Assembly: GCA_023140175.1 (NCBI GenBank)
Contig: JAGLMD010000011.1
Coordinates: 1-41,427, forward strand
Direction of reading: 5' to 3'
From: Nanobdellota archaeon
GTDB taxonomy: Archaea > Nanobdellota > Nanobdellia > Woesearchaeales > WJIZ01
Length of the DNA stretch: 41,427 bases
A program made the position numbers and the translations under genes. The notes beneath the pieces are model-generated. The model had not been told where the DNA came from, searched no databases, and worked only from the letters and a program-made list of their open reading frames with translations. Shown here in pieces: positions 14,786-23,654 of the stretch (positions within the stretch are counted from its first letter, which is position 1; every line of letters starts with the position of its first letter).

Positions 14786-16141
14786 GTTATCTTTATGTCT
14801 TAATTTTTCTTTTAGTACAGGGATTTTTTCTTTAATTTCTATCAGCCTTTCTTCATGCTTATCCAATCGCTGCTCATATGCATGTTCTGTCAAATTCTTT
14901 TTTATGAAATAATCTGTCTGGGTTTTTTTCATCAATTCTTTTAGGATATCTTCTTCCTTTTCGAGATTTCTTATTTTTCTTTTAAGCATTTCCCTGGATA
15001 CTATATGAAAAGAAATTTTTACTATTACTGCCCCGCTGACCAGGATTATAAGAATAAGCCACCAATATTCTTTTGTAAATTTGATTATATTAAACTTTAA
15101 TTCTTTTTTTGATACGATTCCAAATAACAATGAATCAGATATTATTTGTTCTATATTTTGATTGGCTTTGCCTATAAGCAGTGCAGCATTTTCGAAATCA
15201 GAAGCCTCAAATTTACTTATAGCCTGCTCCAGCAGCTCCATACATTCAGATACATTCAGGCTCTTTTCTGCCCCATCTATCCTTATCTTTATTTCACTTA
15301 TATCTTTATTTATCCTAATTGCTTTTTCCTTCAATAAACTTATTTCTTCTCCCAGGGCTTCAACCTTTTTGTGTTCGCTTAATTCCAGGGCTAATTTTGC
15401 TTCTTTTAGGCTGTCATTTATTCTAGAAAAAGATAAATTGTTTTCCCCTAATTCTTTTATATCTTTTTTAGCTTTTATCAGTATTCCGGCTGATTTGTTT
15501 AGATTCTTTACTTCTTTGTTTAATAAAAGCAATCTTTTGCTGTCTAAGCTGCCTATGCTTGTTTTTGCGATATTGACAGTGTCATCTATTTTTTTGATAT
15601 TAATTTTTTCATATGCCAAATCTGCTTTAATTGCTTCCAATTTATCTGATATTGAAAGGATTTCGTTTTTGTAGGTTTTAATTATTTCATCATATGCCCG
15701 AGCAGCGTATATAGCAGCATCTTCGTAATTCTCCTGCCCAAATTCGTATTTTGCGGCATCCAGGATCTTAAGGGGAGATGTAAAATTTGTTTCCAGCCCG
15801 ATACAGCCTATCAGTGCTTTTGTTTCATTTAATTTTTTATAGCTATCAAATGCTTTTTGCTTCAGATAGGATATCTCTTTAGCCAGCAGGAAAACTCTTT
15901 CATAATCTTTTATATCTAAAGATAATTTTGCTTCTGTCAGCAGATCATTAATTCTTGATATGCCCATTTCAGATTCCGACATAATTTTGATATCCTTTTC
16001 AGCCCTGGTTATGGATGATAAAGCACTATTTTCAGTATTATTGTCTGATGCTAGTGATGCTGTTGATAAGAGGCATAAGAAGATTAAAAGGGGGGGCACT
16101 AAGAGGATATGTTTTTGTTTTATTTTTGATGCCTTATTCAC
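14777..16141 (-). CDS. Secreted helical, single-TM membrane protein with 'LEKEE-Q-YF' cytosolic domain
   Basis: 454 aa starting at GTG 16141, in a GTGA overlap with the giant protein's stop and with a GGGGG Shine-Dalgarno. It has a signal peptide at ~12-31 (HILLVPPLLIFLCLLSTASLA). About 320 residues of extracytoplasmic helical repeats follow (NNLSFSRINDSLKEAKLALEL-type units, each 'loop-EA+..L...D...V..L..EI..L+.KA'). One TM lies at ~358-378 (YWWLILIILVSGAVIV). The short cytosolic domain LEKEEDILKELMKKTQTDYF ... HEERLIEIKEK is also found in the 16138, 28530 and 29947 proteins. It lacks the giant beta-domain part. It is probably an obligate partner of the giant protein, since the same order recurs at 28530/29947. 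Confidence 0.75.
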   Translation of the reverse strand: MNKASKIKQKHILLVPPLLIFLCLLSTASLASDNNTENSALSSITRAEKDIKIMSESEMGISRINDLLTEAKLSLDIKDYERVFLLAKEISYLKQKAFDSYKKLNETKALIGCIGLETNFTSPLKILDAAKYEFGQENYEDAAIYAARAYDEIIKTYKNEILSISDKLEAIKADLAYEKINIKKIDDTVNIAKTSIGSLDSKRLLLLNKEVKNLNKSAGILIKAKKDIKELGENNLSFSRINDSLKEAKLALELSEHKKVEALGEEISLLKEKAIRINKDISEIKIRIDGAEKSLNVSECMELLEQAISKFEASDFENAALLIGKANQNIEQIISDSLLFGIVSKKELKFNIIKFTKEYWWLILIILVSGAVIVKISFHIVSREMLKRKIRNLEKEEDILKELMKKTQTDYFIKKNLTEHAYEQRLDKHEERLIEIKEKIPVLKEKLRHKDNKN

Positions 16142-19100
16142 TTTAAGCCCCCTATAATGGATATCATATCCCCCCTAGAGCCGGCATTTTTTAGTTTGCC
16201 GCTTAAAGCCCTGTTTTTGAATACATCATTTACCCAGTTTGCAAAATCATTCTTTTCATCATTTACATGATAATGGAATGTTTCGTCATTCATACTCTTT
16301 AAAGCGCCCAGAAGCTCATCAAGATTTTTTAATTCGCGGCTGTTATTTACATAGAAGTATTCTTTTGGATTAGTGAGGGAATGTATCTTGTTTTTTTCAT
16401 GTTTAATTATTTCCTGTTCGATCTTTCTTATTGGTTTTTCTCTTTTGCTTTCAATGCCCTTTGGCCTATTTTTCTCAATATCTTTCTCGAGGAGTTTAAA
16501 CATATCCTTTATATTTTGTTCAGCTAATCCTCTCTTAACATTACTTATGCTATTATTGTTCTCTTCCTTTTTTTCTTTCCTAACTTCTTTTTTTCTTTCC
16601 TTATTCTTATTTCTTTCCTTATCTTCTTTTAATGATAATGCCTCATTTTTGGGCACTTTCTTTATCTTTTCTTCTTTTTCAAGAAATTCGGATATACTCT
16701 CTTTACTTATCTCTCCCTGTTCTTCTTTATTCTTCTCAATTGGCACATCTTTCTTTTCTCTTTTCTTATCCATTATCATGATTCTCTTTTCAATTTCTGC
16801 TATCCTGTCTTTATACATGTTCATTGATTTTTCATATGCAGCCAGCGGCATAATCTTTTCTCTAAAGTAAACTCTTTGCAGGGCCTTTATAGCTTCTTTT
16901 AAGCCATGCATCTCTTTTTCTAATTCATTTATGTTAGTTGAGAACTTTAATATACCAATATGCCTTGACTTTAAATTAATTTTAGCTTCATTTATTTTCC
17001 CTATTCTTTCTCTTAATTGGCCTGTAGTTTTTTTGTACAGCCTATGGCCCATGATTTTATCTATGAAATGCTGTTTCTGGATCTTTTTTATTAGTTCTAA
17101 AACAGAAGATTCTTCTGCTTCTAACCCCTTTAATTTGTTTGATATATATTTTGATGAGACTCTTGTACGTATTATTAAGCCAGACGCACTTAAAAATAAA
17201 GTTATAAGAATTAAGAAAAGCCAATTATCTTTTAAGAAAGGCCCAACCACAGATAGAAATTTGGGAGAACTTTTTTCAATTTCTGCTGCAAAAAAAGCCT
17301 TATTTGCCAATTCTTCTGCGAGTTCATAATCTCCATTTTCAAATGATCTTTTAGCCTGTTCAAGAATTTTTAATGCATTATTAACACTTATGCCTTTTTT
17401 CCGGGATTCTTCAATCTTTTTATGGGCATTCCCTATCAGCCCATAAGCTGAAAAGGCTTTTTCTTTTGCTGTTAATATTTGTGAATATATCTCTCTTATC
17501 TTTCTATGATCCCCCTTTTCCAGTGCTATTCCTGCTTCAGCTAATAATTCATTGGTTTTTTCTATATTAAATCCAGATGTTTTCATTTCATTTATATGGG
17601 CTCCTGCTTTAAGGAGCATTTGAAGTATTTCTTCTCTTCCAAGCTCTTGTATGATAATGAGCATGGGAAATTGCTTTCTGATGCGTTTTCCCGGGCTGCT
17701 GTTAGTATTATTATCAGATGCACTCTTTCCATATGCACTTATAGAAATATTTAACACATAAGCCTTATCTTTCATGTATTTAGGAACATTTATTTCAAGA
17801 TTAAATGTCTTAGTCTCGTTATAGCCAAGCTTATGGATTAATTCCGGATAAATGTTTTGATGCACCATAAAGTATCCATTCACCTTCATAGTTAAATCAT
17901 TGAATATCATATTCTCAATTGTATTTGTCACATTAATTGTAACATTTATCTTGGTGTCAGGGAAAACCCTGATAGTATCCGGAGCATTGATTAATAAGTC
18001 ATATGATATTATCTTATAGGTTAAACCACTGCCGCCCACACTGCTGCTCCCGCTGCCTGAGCTGGTTCCGCTGTTGCCTGGAGGTGTACTTTCACTGCTG
18101 CTTACTGAAACAGACCTTGAATCAGAATTATATTTTCCTTCACTGCAATTTGCTTCTATTGTTATTGTTTGAGTTCCTGTCGAGGCTGATGAACCTACCT
18201 CTACAGATATATTATGCCATTTTGTCTGGCCTACTGATAAATTACCCAAGCTTTTGTTTAAATCAGCTGCAGTTGTCCATCCACCTGGTATTGTCCAGTT
18301 AGCTATTGCATTGGCGGCTGTCTCATTTCCTATATTTGTAATTTTAGCAGCTATATTTCTAATACGGCTGCCTATTGTGGCTGAAGAACTATATTCAGCT
18401 ATAGTTATAAGAAGATATGGGCCAGATGAATATACTGCCAGTGTTACATTGGTATACTTTAAATTAGGGTATGCGCCTGCATTTGTTGGATTTATCCTGA
18501 TTATGATATTATATTCTGTTTCAACATAGGGGACTGTTGTGTTAATATGAATTATTTCCTTGTTTTTAGCATTTATGACAAACGGAGATGTTTTATTGAA
18601 TAATATAGCAGGAGGATCTGTTATGGAAGATAGATTAAATGTTAAATTATAATCTCCTGTATTATTTATAGTCAAATTTCCTAATTCTGCTGTTGTTCCT
18701 ATTATTGCACCTATCGGATCAAATTGGGCCGGATTTCTGATCCATGACCAGTCATAATCTATCAGCAGCGTAGAATTAGTGCTTATATTGTTGTTGCCGG
18801 TGGTGTCATTAGCCCATATTCTAAATGTCCAATTTGCGATAGAGTCAGGAGTAAAATTTCCTGCATAGCTATTGCCGGAAAGGTTTATCATTGCAGAATT
18901 CATCCAGTCAAGGCCGCTGGAATTTTTATATTGAAGCAGGACAGAATCAATCCCGCCTGGATCGGTAACAGAAATTGTGAAAGTTATATTTGTGTTTGGA
19001 TCAAGATCATCTGCACTATTTGGTGAATAAGTAATATTTGTAATGGCAGGGGGAAGAGTATCAGCCACATTAAAACTATATGCGGGTGTGGAATTTTTGT

Positions 19101-20982
19101 TATTTACAGTGTCATTCATATGGAATTTATAGTTAATCTGCCCTGTAGTGTTTGGTTCGCAGCTGAAATAGTATCTTTGGTTAGTTTCAACTGCCATTGA
19201 ATAGTTTGTACCATTGTATTCTAAGAGAACCTTATTCACCGATGTGGATGCATCACTGACATTTATCCTTATTGTCTGTGTATTGCCAATTTCTAAGAGG
19301 GCACTAGAAATATTTATTGCTGTATAGGCGGGTGCAATTGTGTCTGAAATAAATGATATTGCAGAAGAGCTAATATTGCTTCCGGCTGTGTCATTAACAT
19401 TCAGGATTATATTGTTATGCCCTTCGGAAACATTAATTATTGTTCTGAATCTATAATCATCAAAAATTCTAAATAACAGGTCACGGGAGGCGTTATTACT
19501 GTAATTTCCTTTTGTATATATGTTATCGTCGTTGGCTTCCCATAAATAATGATTTTTTATTGTGCCATTTTGATTCAGGAATATCCAATATATTGTGTTC
19601 TCCTGCAATGTTAGTGATTGGTTAAGGGCTATGTTAACCCAGCCAAATGATGAATTGCTGATAAGGCTGTTATTTATTATGGATTTAGCTAATATTGTGC
19701 CAGATGGTCCTGAATTATCTGTTCTTATCTGCAGGGCTGCGTTTTTTGTGCCATTTCCTATTTTCATTATTTTTATAGATATATTGGTTATTTCCATAAT
19801 TTCATTAACTGTAAATGATTGAGAAAGATTGGCATGGTTTATATTTGATTCATTGAGGATACCATTCACATCTGAGCTATCTACACTAATGTTTAATTTT
19901 CCTGCCACAGTTATATTATCATTTCCATTAAGGCTATAAGCTGCCCATCCTATTGCTGCATTTCCTATATTGCTCCTGGCAGTGAAATTTAGATTTATAT
20001 TGCGCGAAGAATATGTGCTTCCTTCTGCGGGGTTCTGGATTGTTATATCTATCGGGGTGATAATTTCAACTGTTCTTGTTTCTGTTCTGTTTTCATTTCC
20101 TGTGGTGTCATTAATCCAGATATAGTATGTATAATTCCCCTGAGTAAGGCCATTTAGTGTGATATTAGTAAATATTCCTGTCCATGTTATAGGGGTTTGG
20201 TTTGTGTTGTTCCAGCTCAGTATTAAGCGGCCCGGCCTGGTGTCATTATGGCTTACATTAATTGTTATTGCTGTTGCTGTTACTGTACTTCTATTTTGGG
20301 GAGTTGGAGATATGAAATTTATTTTTGGGTTTACTGTATCGCCTGCAACATAAAATGTAATGTCGTCTGTGTCAGAATAGAGCGGCCAATCAGCATCTAC
20401 TTCTTTACCACATGTGATGTTGTTGTATTGGTTGTATTCTACAATTGCCCTTATGGAATGGTTACCTATGACATTGTCCAGGGTAATATTTACCCTGAAG
20501 TGTGTTGAGGGTGTTTTCACTGCAAAACCACCAGCGTATAAGCTGGTCCAGTTAACATTGCCTGATGCACTCTTATTGGCATAGAGGATAAATACCCCGT
20601 CCCAAGCTGAACTATATGAAAAGACATCTACATCAATCTCTACTGTATCTCCAACCCTGAAAACAGTATCATTTAATGAAGTCACATTTATGTCATTTAT
20701 ATATTCAAAGACAGCATAGATGCCGTCTTTACAGTTGTCTATAGTATTGAAACAATCTATGGGATTATCATTACAGTATTCTTGGGTGTGACCTGAAAGC
20801 TCATTAGTGCCGCCCTGGCAGTTAGCTCCGCATGAAAATGGAGAAGCTCCATCTCCTATATTGCCTGCAATTCCTATAACTAATATAATCAAGGATAGGA
20901 GGGAGATTACTGTAATAAAATATCTCAGGAATACTTTTTTTGGCTTATGTTTCCTTTTTTGATACATATTCTTCAATTTCAA
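16138..20982 (-). CDS. Giant type-I surface protein (adhesin-like), 1614 aa
   Basis: I place the start at TTG 20982. It forms a TTGA overlap with the HTH gene's stop, follows AGGAG at correct spacing, and gives MKLKNMYQKRK, matching MKLNHRNKTSK of the 29947 paralogue. A signal/TM segment (~18-37) is followed by a Cys-rich segment (CGANCQGG...CNDNPIDCFNTIDNC). About 900 residues of Ig/FN3-like beta-domains follow (FISPTPQNRSTVTATAI; TGNENRTETRTVEI), very rich in N-x-S/T sequons. Then come a Ser/Gly linker (STPPGNSGTSSGSGSSS), a NEW/CARDB-like domain, helical repeats, TM (~1252-1274), LEKEE-Q-YF units, a charged linker, and a C-terminal domain with FHYHVNDEKNDFANWVNDVF. It probably connects the cell exterior to cytosolic partners. 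Confidence 0.8.
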   Translation of the reverse strand: MKLKNMYQKRKHKPKKVFLRYFITVISLLSLIILVIGIAGNIGDGASPFSCGANCQGGTNELSGHTQEYCNDNPIDCFNTIDNCKDGIYAVFEYINDINVTSLNDTVFRVGDTVEIDVDVFSYSSAWDGVFILYANKSASGNVNWTSLYAGGFAVKTPSTHFRVNITLDNVIGNHSIRAIVEYNQYNNITCGKEVDADWPLYSDTDDITFYVAGDTVNPKINFISPTPQNRSTVTATAITINVSHNDTRPGRLILSWNNTNQTPITWTGIFTNITLNGLTQGNYTYYIWINDTTGNENRTETRTVEIITPIDITIQNPAEGSTYSSRNINLNFTARSNIGNAAIGWAAYSLNGNDNITVAGKLNISVDSSDVNGILNESNINHANLSQSFTVNEIMEITNISIKIMKIGNGTKNAALQIRTDNSGPSGTILAKSIINNSLISNSSFGWVNIALNQSLTLQENTIYWIFLNQNGTIKNHYLWEANDDNIYTKGNYSNNASRDLLFRIFDDYRFRTIINVSEGHNNIILNVNDTAGSNISSSAISFISDTIAPAYTAINISSALLEIGNTQTIRINVSDASTSVNKVLLEYNGTNYSMAVETNQRYYFSCEPNTTGQINYKFHMNDTVNNKNSTPAYSFNVADTLPPAITNITYSPNSADDLDPNTNITFTISVTDPGGIDSVLLQYKNSSGLDWMNSAMINLSGNSYAGNFTPDSIANWTFRIWANDTTGNNNISTNSTLLIDYDWSWIRNPAQFDPIGAIIGTTAELGNLTINNTGDYNLTFNLSSITDPPAILFNKTSPFVINAKNKEIIHINTTVPYVETEYNIIIRINPTNAGAYPNLKYTNVTLAVYSSGPYLLITIAEYSSSATIGSRIRNIAAKITNIGNETAANAIANWTIPGGWTTAADLNKSLGNLSVGQTKWHNISVEVGSSASTGTQTITIEANCSEGKYNSDSRSVSVSSSESTPPGNSGTSSGSGSSSVGGSGLTYKIISYDLLINAPDTIRVFPDTKINVTINVTNTIENMIFNDLTMKVNGYFMVHQNIYPELIHKLGYNETKTFNLEINVPKYMKDKAYVLNISISAYGKSASDNNTNSSPGKRIRKQFPMLIIIQELGREEILQMLLKAGAHINEMKTSGFNIEKTNELLAEAGIALEKGDHRKIREIYSQILTAKEKAFSAYGLIGNAHKKIEESRKKGISVNNALKILEQAKRSFENGDYELAEELANKAFFAAEIEKSSPKFLSVVGPFLKDNWLFLILITLFLSASGLIIRTRVSSKYISNKLKGLEAEESSVLELIKKIQKQHFIDKIMGHRLYKKTTGQLRERIGKINEAKINLKSRHIGILKFSTNINELEKEMHGLKEAIKALQRVYFREKIMPLAAYEKSMNMYKDRIAEIEKRIMIMDKKREKKDVPIEKNKEEQGEISKESISEFLEKEEKIKKVPKNEALSLKEDKERNKNKERKKEVRKEKKEENNNSISNVKRGLAEQNIKDMFKLLEKDIEKNRPKGIESKREKPIRKIEQEIIKHEKNKIHSLTNPKEYFYVNNSRELKNLDELLGALKSMNDETFHYHVNDEKNDFANWVNDVFKNRALSGKLKNAGSRGDMISIIGGLK

Positions 20983-21239
20983 TTGCTCTCCTCTTTTTTT
21001 ATTACCCATAGATTCATATTTCCGACTTTAAATCCGTCAATTTTTCCTTCAATCTGCAATTTTAAGCAGTGTGTTTGGATAGAATGCCATGCTCTGTCTG
21101 TTTTTAGGGCAATTTCCCTTGTAGAATTTGGCTTATCAGAATTTTGTATTATTTTCAATACACTACTGTGAATATTCGCACTATCCTTCGCCCTATTGGT
21201 AGTCTTACCATTAGTCTTATTATTAGTCTCACTATTCAT
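20979..21239 (-). CDS. Small winged-helix-like DNA-binding protein, first gene of the giant-protein operon
   Basis: I choose ATG at 21239 (MNSETNNKTNGK). The upstream part of the ORF would include the TATA box and operator. The 86-aa product has a polar N-terminus and then a helix-turn-helix-like region: SSVLKIIQNSDKPNSTREIA, LKTDRAWHSIQTHCLKLQIEGKIDGFKVGN, and a final strand NLWVIKK, which together look like a winged helix. It overlaps the giant gene by TTGA. The TATA box is ~28 nt before the ATG (leaderless), with the CGAACATTCG palindrome directly after it. Autoregulation, and control of the other two operator-bearing promoters, is a testable inference. Confidence 0.65.
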   Translation of the reverse strand: MNSETNNKTNGKTTNRAKDSANIHSSVLKIIQNSDKPNSTREIALKTDRAWHSIQTHCLKLQIEGKIDGFKVGNMNLWVIKKEESN

Positions 21240-21252
21240 GCTTATATTAGTG

Positions 21253-21272
21253 CGAATGTTCGTATTTAAATC
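21253..21272 (-). promoter_or_regulatory. TATA box with CGAACATTCG operator
   Basis: On the minus strand, GATTTAAATA runs into the palindrome CGAACATTCG (21253-21262). The ATG of the HTH gene follows 14 nt later, so the transcript is probably leaderless. The operator covers the space between TATA and the start site. It is the best-conserved of the three copies in the window (others at 2219-2230 and 13061-13072). Confidence 0.65.
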
Positions 21273-21355
21273 TTTCGGTAATATAATACAGCCAGGATTA
21301 TCGAGGAGAAACAATTGATAATCTTAACAATATCATATGGCTTATCAAATTAGAG

Positions 21356-21396
21356 TATAATACTTACTTTGAAGTAATCAGAAAGTATTATAAAAT
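21356..21396 (+). promoter_or_regulatory. Nested palindromes and TATA box of the KaiC-like gene
   Basis: TATAATACTT (21356-21365) and AAGTATTATA (21383-21392) form a 10-bp inverted repeat. Inside it lies a second perfect palindrome, TTACTT-TG-AAGTAA (21364-21377). The right arm overlaps the TATA-like attataaaat (21387-21396), about 26 nt before the ATG at 21418, consistent with a leaderless transcript. A bound regulator would compete with TBP. The half-site TTACTT recalls the ATTACTTACA repeats ahead of the gene at 35160. Confidence 0.5.
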
Positions 21397-21417
21397 TACA
21401 TAGATTAAATCAGGTAA

Positions 21418-22197
21418 ATGGTGGAATTAAATATTGAATCTAATGCTGCTCCGGAAAAAGAGGATTATGTAAAAATTGGTGTGCCTGGGTTTGATGACCT
21501 GATTGAAGGAGGCATACCTAAGGGCAGTTCAATTCTGGTTTGCGGCGGCCCTGGAAGCGGGAAAACTACTTTTTGTTTACATACTTTAAATTATGCCGCC
21601 AATAATGGGGAGAAGTGCCTTTATTTGTCTTTTGAAGAAAGCAGAGAAAGACTGATTAAACATATGAAGGATTATGGGTTTAATCCTGAAGAACTTGAAG
21701 AAAAGGGATTGTTATTAATTAAAAGAAAAAACCCATTTGATATATCAAGGTCAGTCGAAGCCCTGTTGGCTAAAGCAAGGGGCGAATTATTAATTGAAAT
21801 TGATGAGGTAGAAGAGCTGATTCCCGGCGGTTTTAAGCCTGATAGAATAGTTTTTGACTCTTTATCTTCTATATCTGCAGCTTTTATCGGAAGAGATGAG
21901 GGGTATAGGGTATATATAGAGCAGCTTTTTAATGCTCTGGAAAAAATGAACGTAACTAGTTTTCTGATATCTGAGGTTGAGCAAAGCATAAATAAATATA
22001 GTAAAAGCGGGATAGAGGAATTTTTGGCAGATGCAATAATAGCATTCTATAATATAAGAAAAGGAAATATTCGGGTCAGTGCTACAGAAGTTATTAAAGT
22101 AAGGGGGTCTGCGCATAAGAAGAAGATAGTGCCGTTTAGTATGGTACGCGGAAAAGGAATAGAGATCTATCCTTCGGAAGAAGTTTTTACAAATTAA
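21418..22197 (+). CDS. KaiC/RadA-family ATPase (single RecA domain)
   Basis: 259 aa. A short N-terminus leads to IGVPGFDDLIEGGIPKGSS, the standard KaiC-family entry. Walker A is GGPGSGKTT. The FEES strand carries the paired catalytic glutamates (LYLSFEESRERLIKHM), Walker B is RIVFDSLSSI, and the KaiC-type KVRGSAHKKKIVPF motif is near the C-terminus. All active-site elements are present, so ATP binding and probably hydrolysis are expected. It is more than half identical by eye to the C-terminal part of 35991. It is transcribed away from the HTH gene and converges on the 22203 operon, with stops 5 nt apart. It may act as an ATP-driven switch for the neighbouring signalling or envelope proteins. 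Confidence 0.9.
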   Translation: MVELNIESNAAPEKEDYVKIGVPGFDDLIEGGIPKGSSILVCGGPGSGKTTFCLHTLNYAANNGEKCLYLSFEESRERLIKHMKDYGFNPEELEEKGLLLIKRKNPFDISRSVEALLAKARGELLIEIDEVEELIPGGFKPDRIVFDSLSSISAAFIGRDEGYRVYIEQLFNALEKMNVTSFLISEVEQSINKYSKSGIEEFLADAIIAFYNIRKGNIRVSATEVIKVRGSAHKKKIVPFSMVRGKGIEIYPSEEVFTN

Positions 22198-22202
22198 GCA
22201 TA

Positions 22203-23270
22203 TTATTCTTTGCCTTCTTTCTTAATAATTTTGTCTTTAAGTTTCTTAAATAAGCTTGGCTTTTTTTCTTTCTCCTCTTCTTCTCCTTCTTTCTCCTCTT
22301 CTCCCGGAACTTTTATCTTTTCTATCTTGGTAAAATCCCTGGGCATTTTCTTTGCTTCTTCATCTAACAGGTTAAAATATTTGTCTAAGTCCGGAGTTTT
22401 TTGTGCAAGAAGTTCAAAGCCGCTAAGTAATTTTCCTATTTTTTCAACTCTTTCGTCGAATCTGTTGTTCAGATCTTTCTCAACACCCCTAAATTTTTTG
22501 TTAGATAATAGTATCAGGCCGGATATATGTTTTTCAAAGTTGTTAAACCTTATCACAAGGTTTTCAACATCCTTTTTGTCAGCAAAGTTTGTTGCTCTTG
22601 TTTTTAAGCTGTCTAAATCAGATGTAAGATCTCTCAGTGCTTTATCCAAGTCTTTTAAATTGTCTACAAATTTCATAAAATCGCCGAATCTTTTCTGCGT
22701 TTCTGAAAAGATTGTTTCAACCTTGTCAGAATGCCTTTGTATGTTAACACTGGTTTTTCTGATTTCTGCCAACTCTCCTTTTATCTCTTCATTAAGCTTA
22801 ATGGCCTGCTCCATTCCAGTAAAGACCTTTAATTTGTTCCTCATCTCTTTTATTTCAGACAGCGCGCTATTTATCATCATCTCGTTGCTTTCTAGGTTGG
22901 CTCTTAAAGCTTCTACTTTTGCATCACCCTTTCTTACTTCAATCATCAGCCTGTCCGGCTGAACTGATTGGACCATGTCAATGGCCTGTGTTGCTTTTGC
23001 TTCAAGCATCCTGGAGCCTTTGTCTCTATCCAGCATCATTGTTCTCATCTCTCCAATCTGCTCATTTATTCTGGTAAAGCGCTCTGTATTGGCTTTGTTT
23101 AATTCATAGAATGTAGAGAACTGCGCTTTTAATTTTTCTACGTCTGCTGTCAAATGACCTATGTCTCTTATGGATTCTCCAACAGCAGAAGCATTCTCTG
23201 AGTCAGCGTCTTTTTCTTCTTCCGGCTCATCGTCAGGATCTGATTCCTCTTTTTTCTTTTTTCCGAACAT
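22203..23270 (-). CDS. Cytosolic coiled-coil protein with MFGKKKKEES leader
   Basis: 355 aa, without signal or TM. The N-terminus MFGKKKKEESDPDDEPEEEK is shared with the upstream neighbour at 23286. Residues ~45-290 form long heptad helices (LTADVEKLKAQFSTFYELNK ... LDSLKTRATNFADKKDVEN). They include a more conserved-looking block, VQSVQPDRLMIEVRKGDAKV, that resembles the short coiled-coil motifs of archaellum accessory FlaC/D-type proteins. That resemblance is weak. The C-terminus is acidic and then basic (EKKPSLFKKLKDKIIKKEG). It is the last gene of the long 35.7-22.2 kb operon and a likely scaffold or adaptor. Confidence 0.6.
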   Translation of the reverse strand: MFGKKKKEESDPDDEPEEEKDADSENASAVGESIRDIGHLTADVEKLKAQFSTFYELNKANTERFTRINEQIGEMRTMMLDRDKGSRMLEAKATQAIDMVQSVQPDRLMIEVRKGDAKVEALRANLESNEMMINSALSEIKEMRNKLKVFTGMEQAIKLNEEIKGELAEIRKTSVNIQRHSDKVETIFSETQKRFGDFMKFVDNLKDLDKALRDLTSDLDSLKTRATNFADKKDVENLVIRFNNFEKHISGLILLSNKKFRGVEKDLNNRFDERVEKIGKLLSGFELLAQKTPDLDKYFNLLDEEAKKMPRDFTKIEKIKVPGEEEKEGEEEEKEKKPSLFKKLKDKIIKKEGKE

Positions 23271-23285
23271 TTTCTATTTTACTTC

Positions 23286-23645
23286 TTAGTTTTTCAGCTT
23301 TTTATTTAATTCCTCTAGCTTCATTATTCTTTTTTTCAGCTCAATCATCTTCAGCTCACGGCCAACTGCAAATTTGTTGAATCTTTCTATCTCTTTGATT
23401 TTAGATTTGAGCTCGTTTATCTCTTTTTCCTTTTTGATTTCTCCTGCCTGCTCTTTCTCATCTTTGGACATATCCCTGTTTTCTTTTGCTTCTTTTAATT
23501 CTTCTTCCAGGCCTTCTACATCTGCTATTAGCCGGCCTATAGAAAGAGTTCTGCCTGAGTTATCAGCCTCTTCTTTAACTCCGTCTTTTTCTTCTTCCGG
23601 CCCATCGCCAGAATCTGATTCCTCTTTTTTCTTTTTTCCGAACAT
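23286..23645 (-). CDS. Small cytosolic adaptor: MFGKKKKEES leader plus GRELKMIELKK tail
   Basis: 119 aa. Its first ~20 residues (MFGKKKKEESDSGDGPEEEK), and even the bases before the start, nearly repeat those of 22203. A coiled coil follows (IADVEGLEEELKEAKENRDM). The C-terminus is FNKFAVGRELKMIELKKRI, the tail otherwise found only on the plus-strand PAS/HAMP sensors here. With no TM and no catalytic domain it looks like a pure adaptor. It physically links the sensory-tail family to the giant-protein/HerA operon, which makes it important for interpreting the window. Confidence 0.75.
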   Translation of the reverse strand: MFGKKKKEESDSGDGPEEEKDGVKEEADNSGRTLSIGRLIADVEGLEEELKEAKENRDMSKDEKEQAGEIKKEKEINELKSKIKEIERFNKFAVGRELKMIELKKRIMKLEELNKKLKN

Positions 23646-23654
23646 TTTCTATTT

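Noticed and set aside
22203-23270. Archaellum FlaC/D-type protein and hence an archaellum operon
   Set aside because: Only vague coiled-coil resemblance. No FlaI, FlaJ, FlaG/F or archaellin gene is nearby, and the KaiC proteins here have full KaiC motifs, so they are not clearly FlaH.
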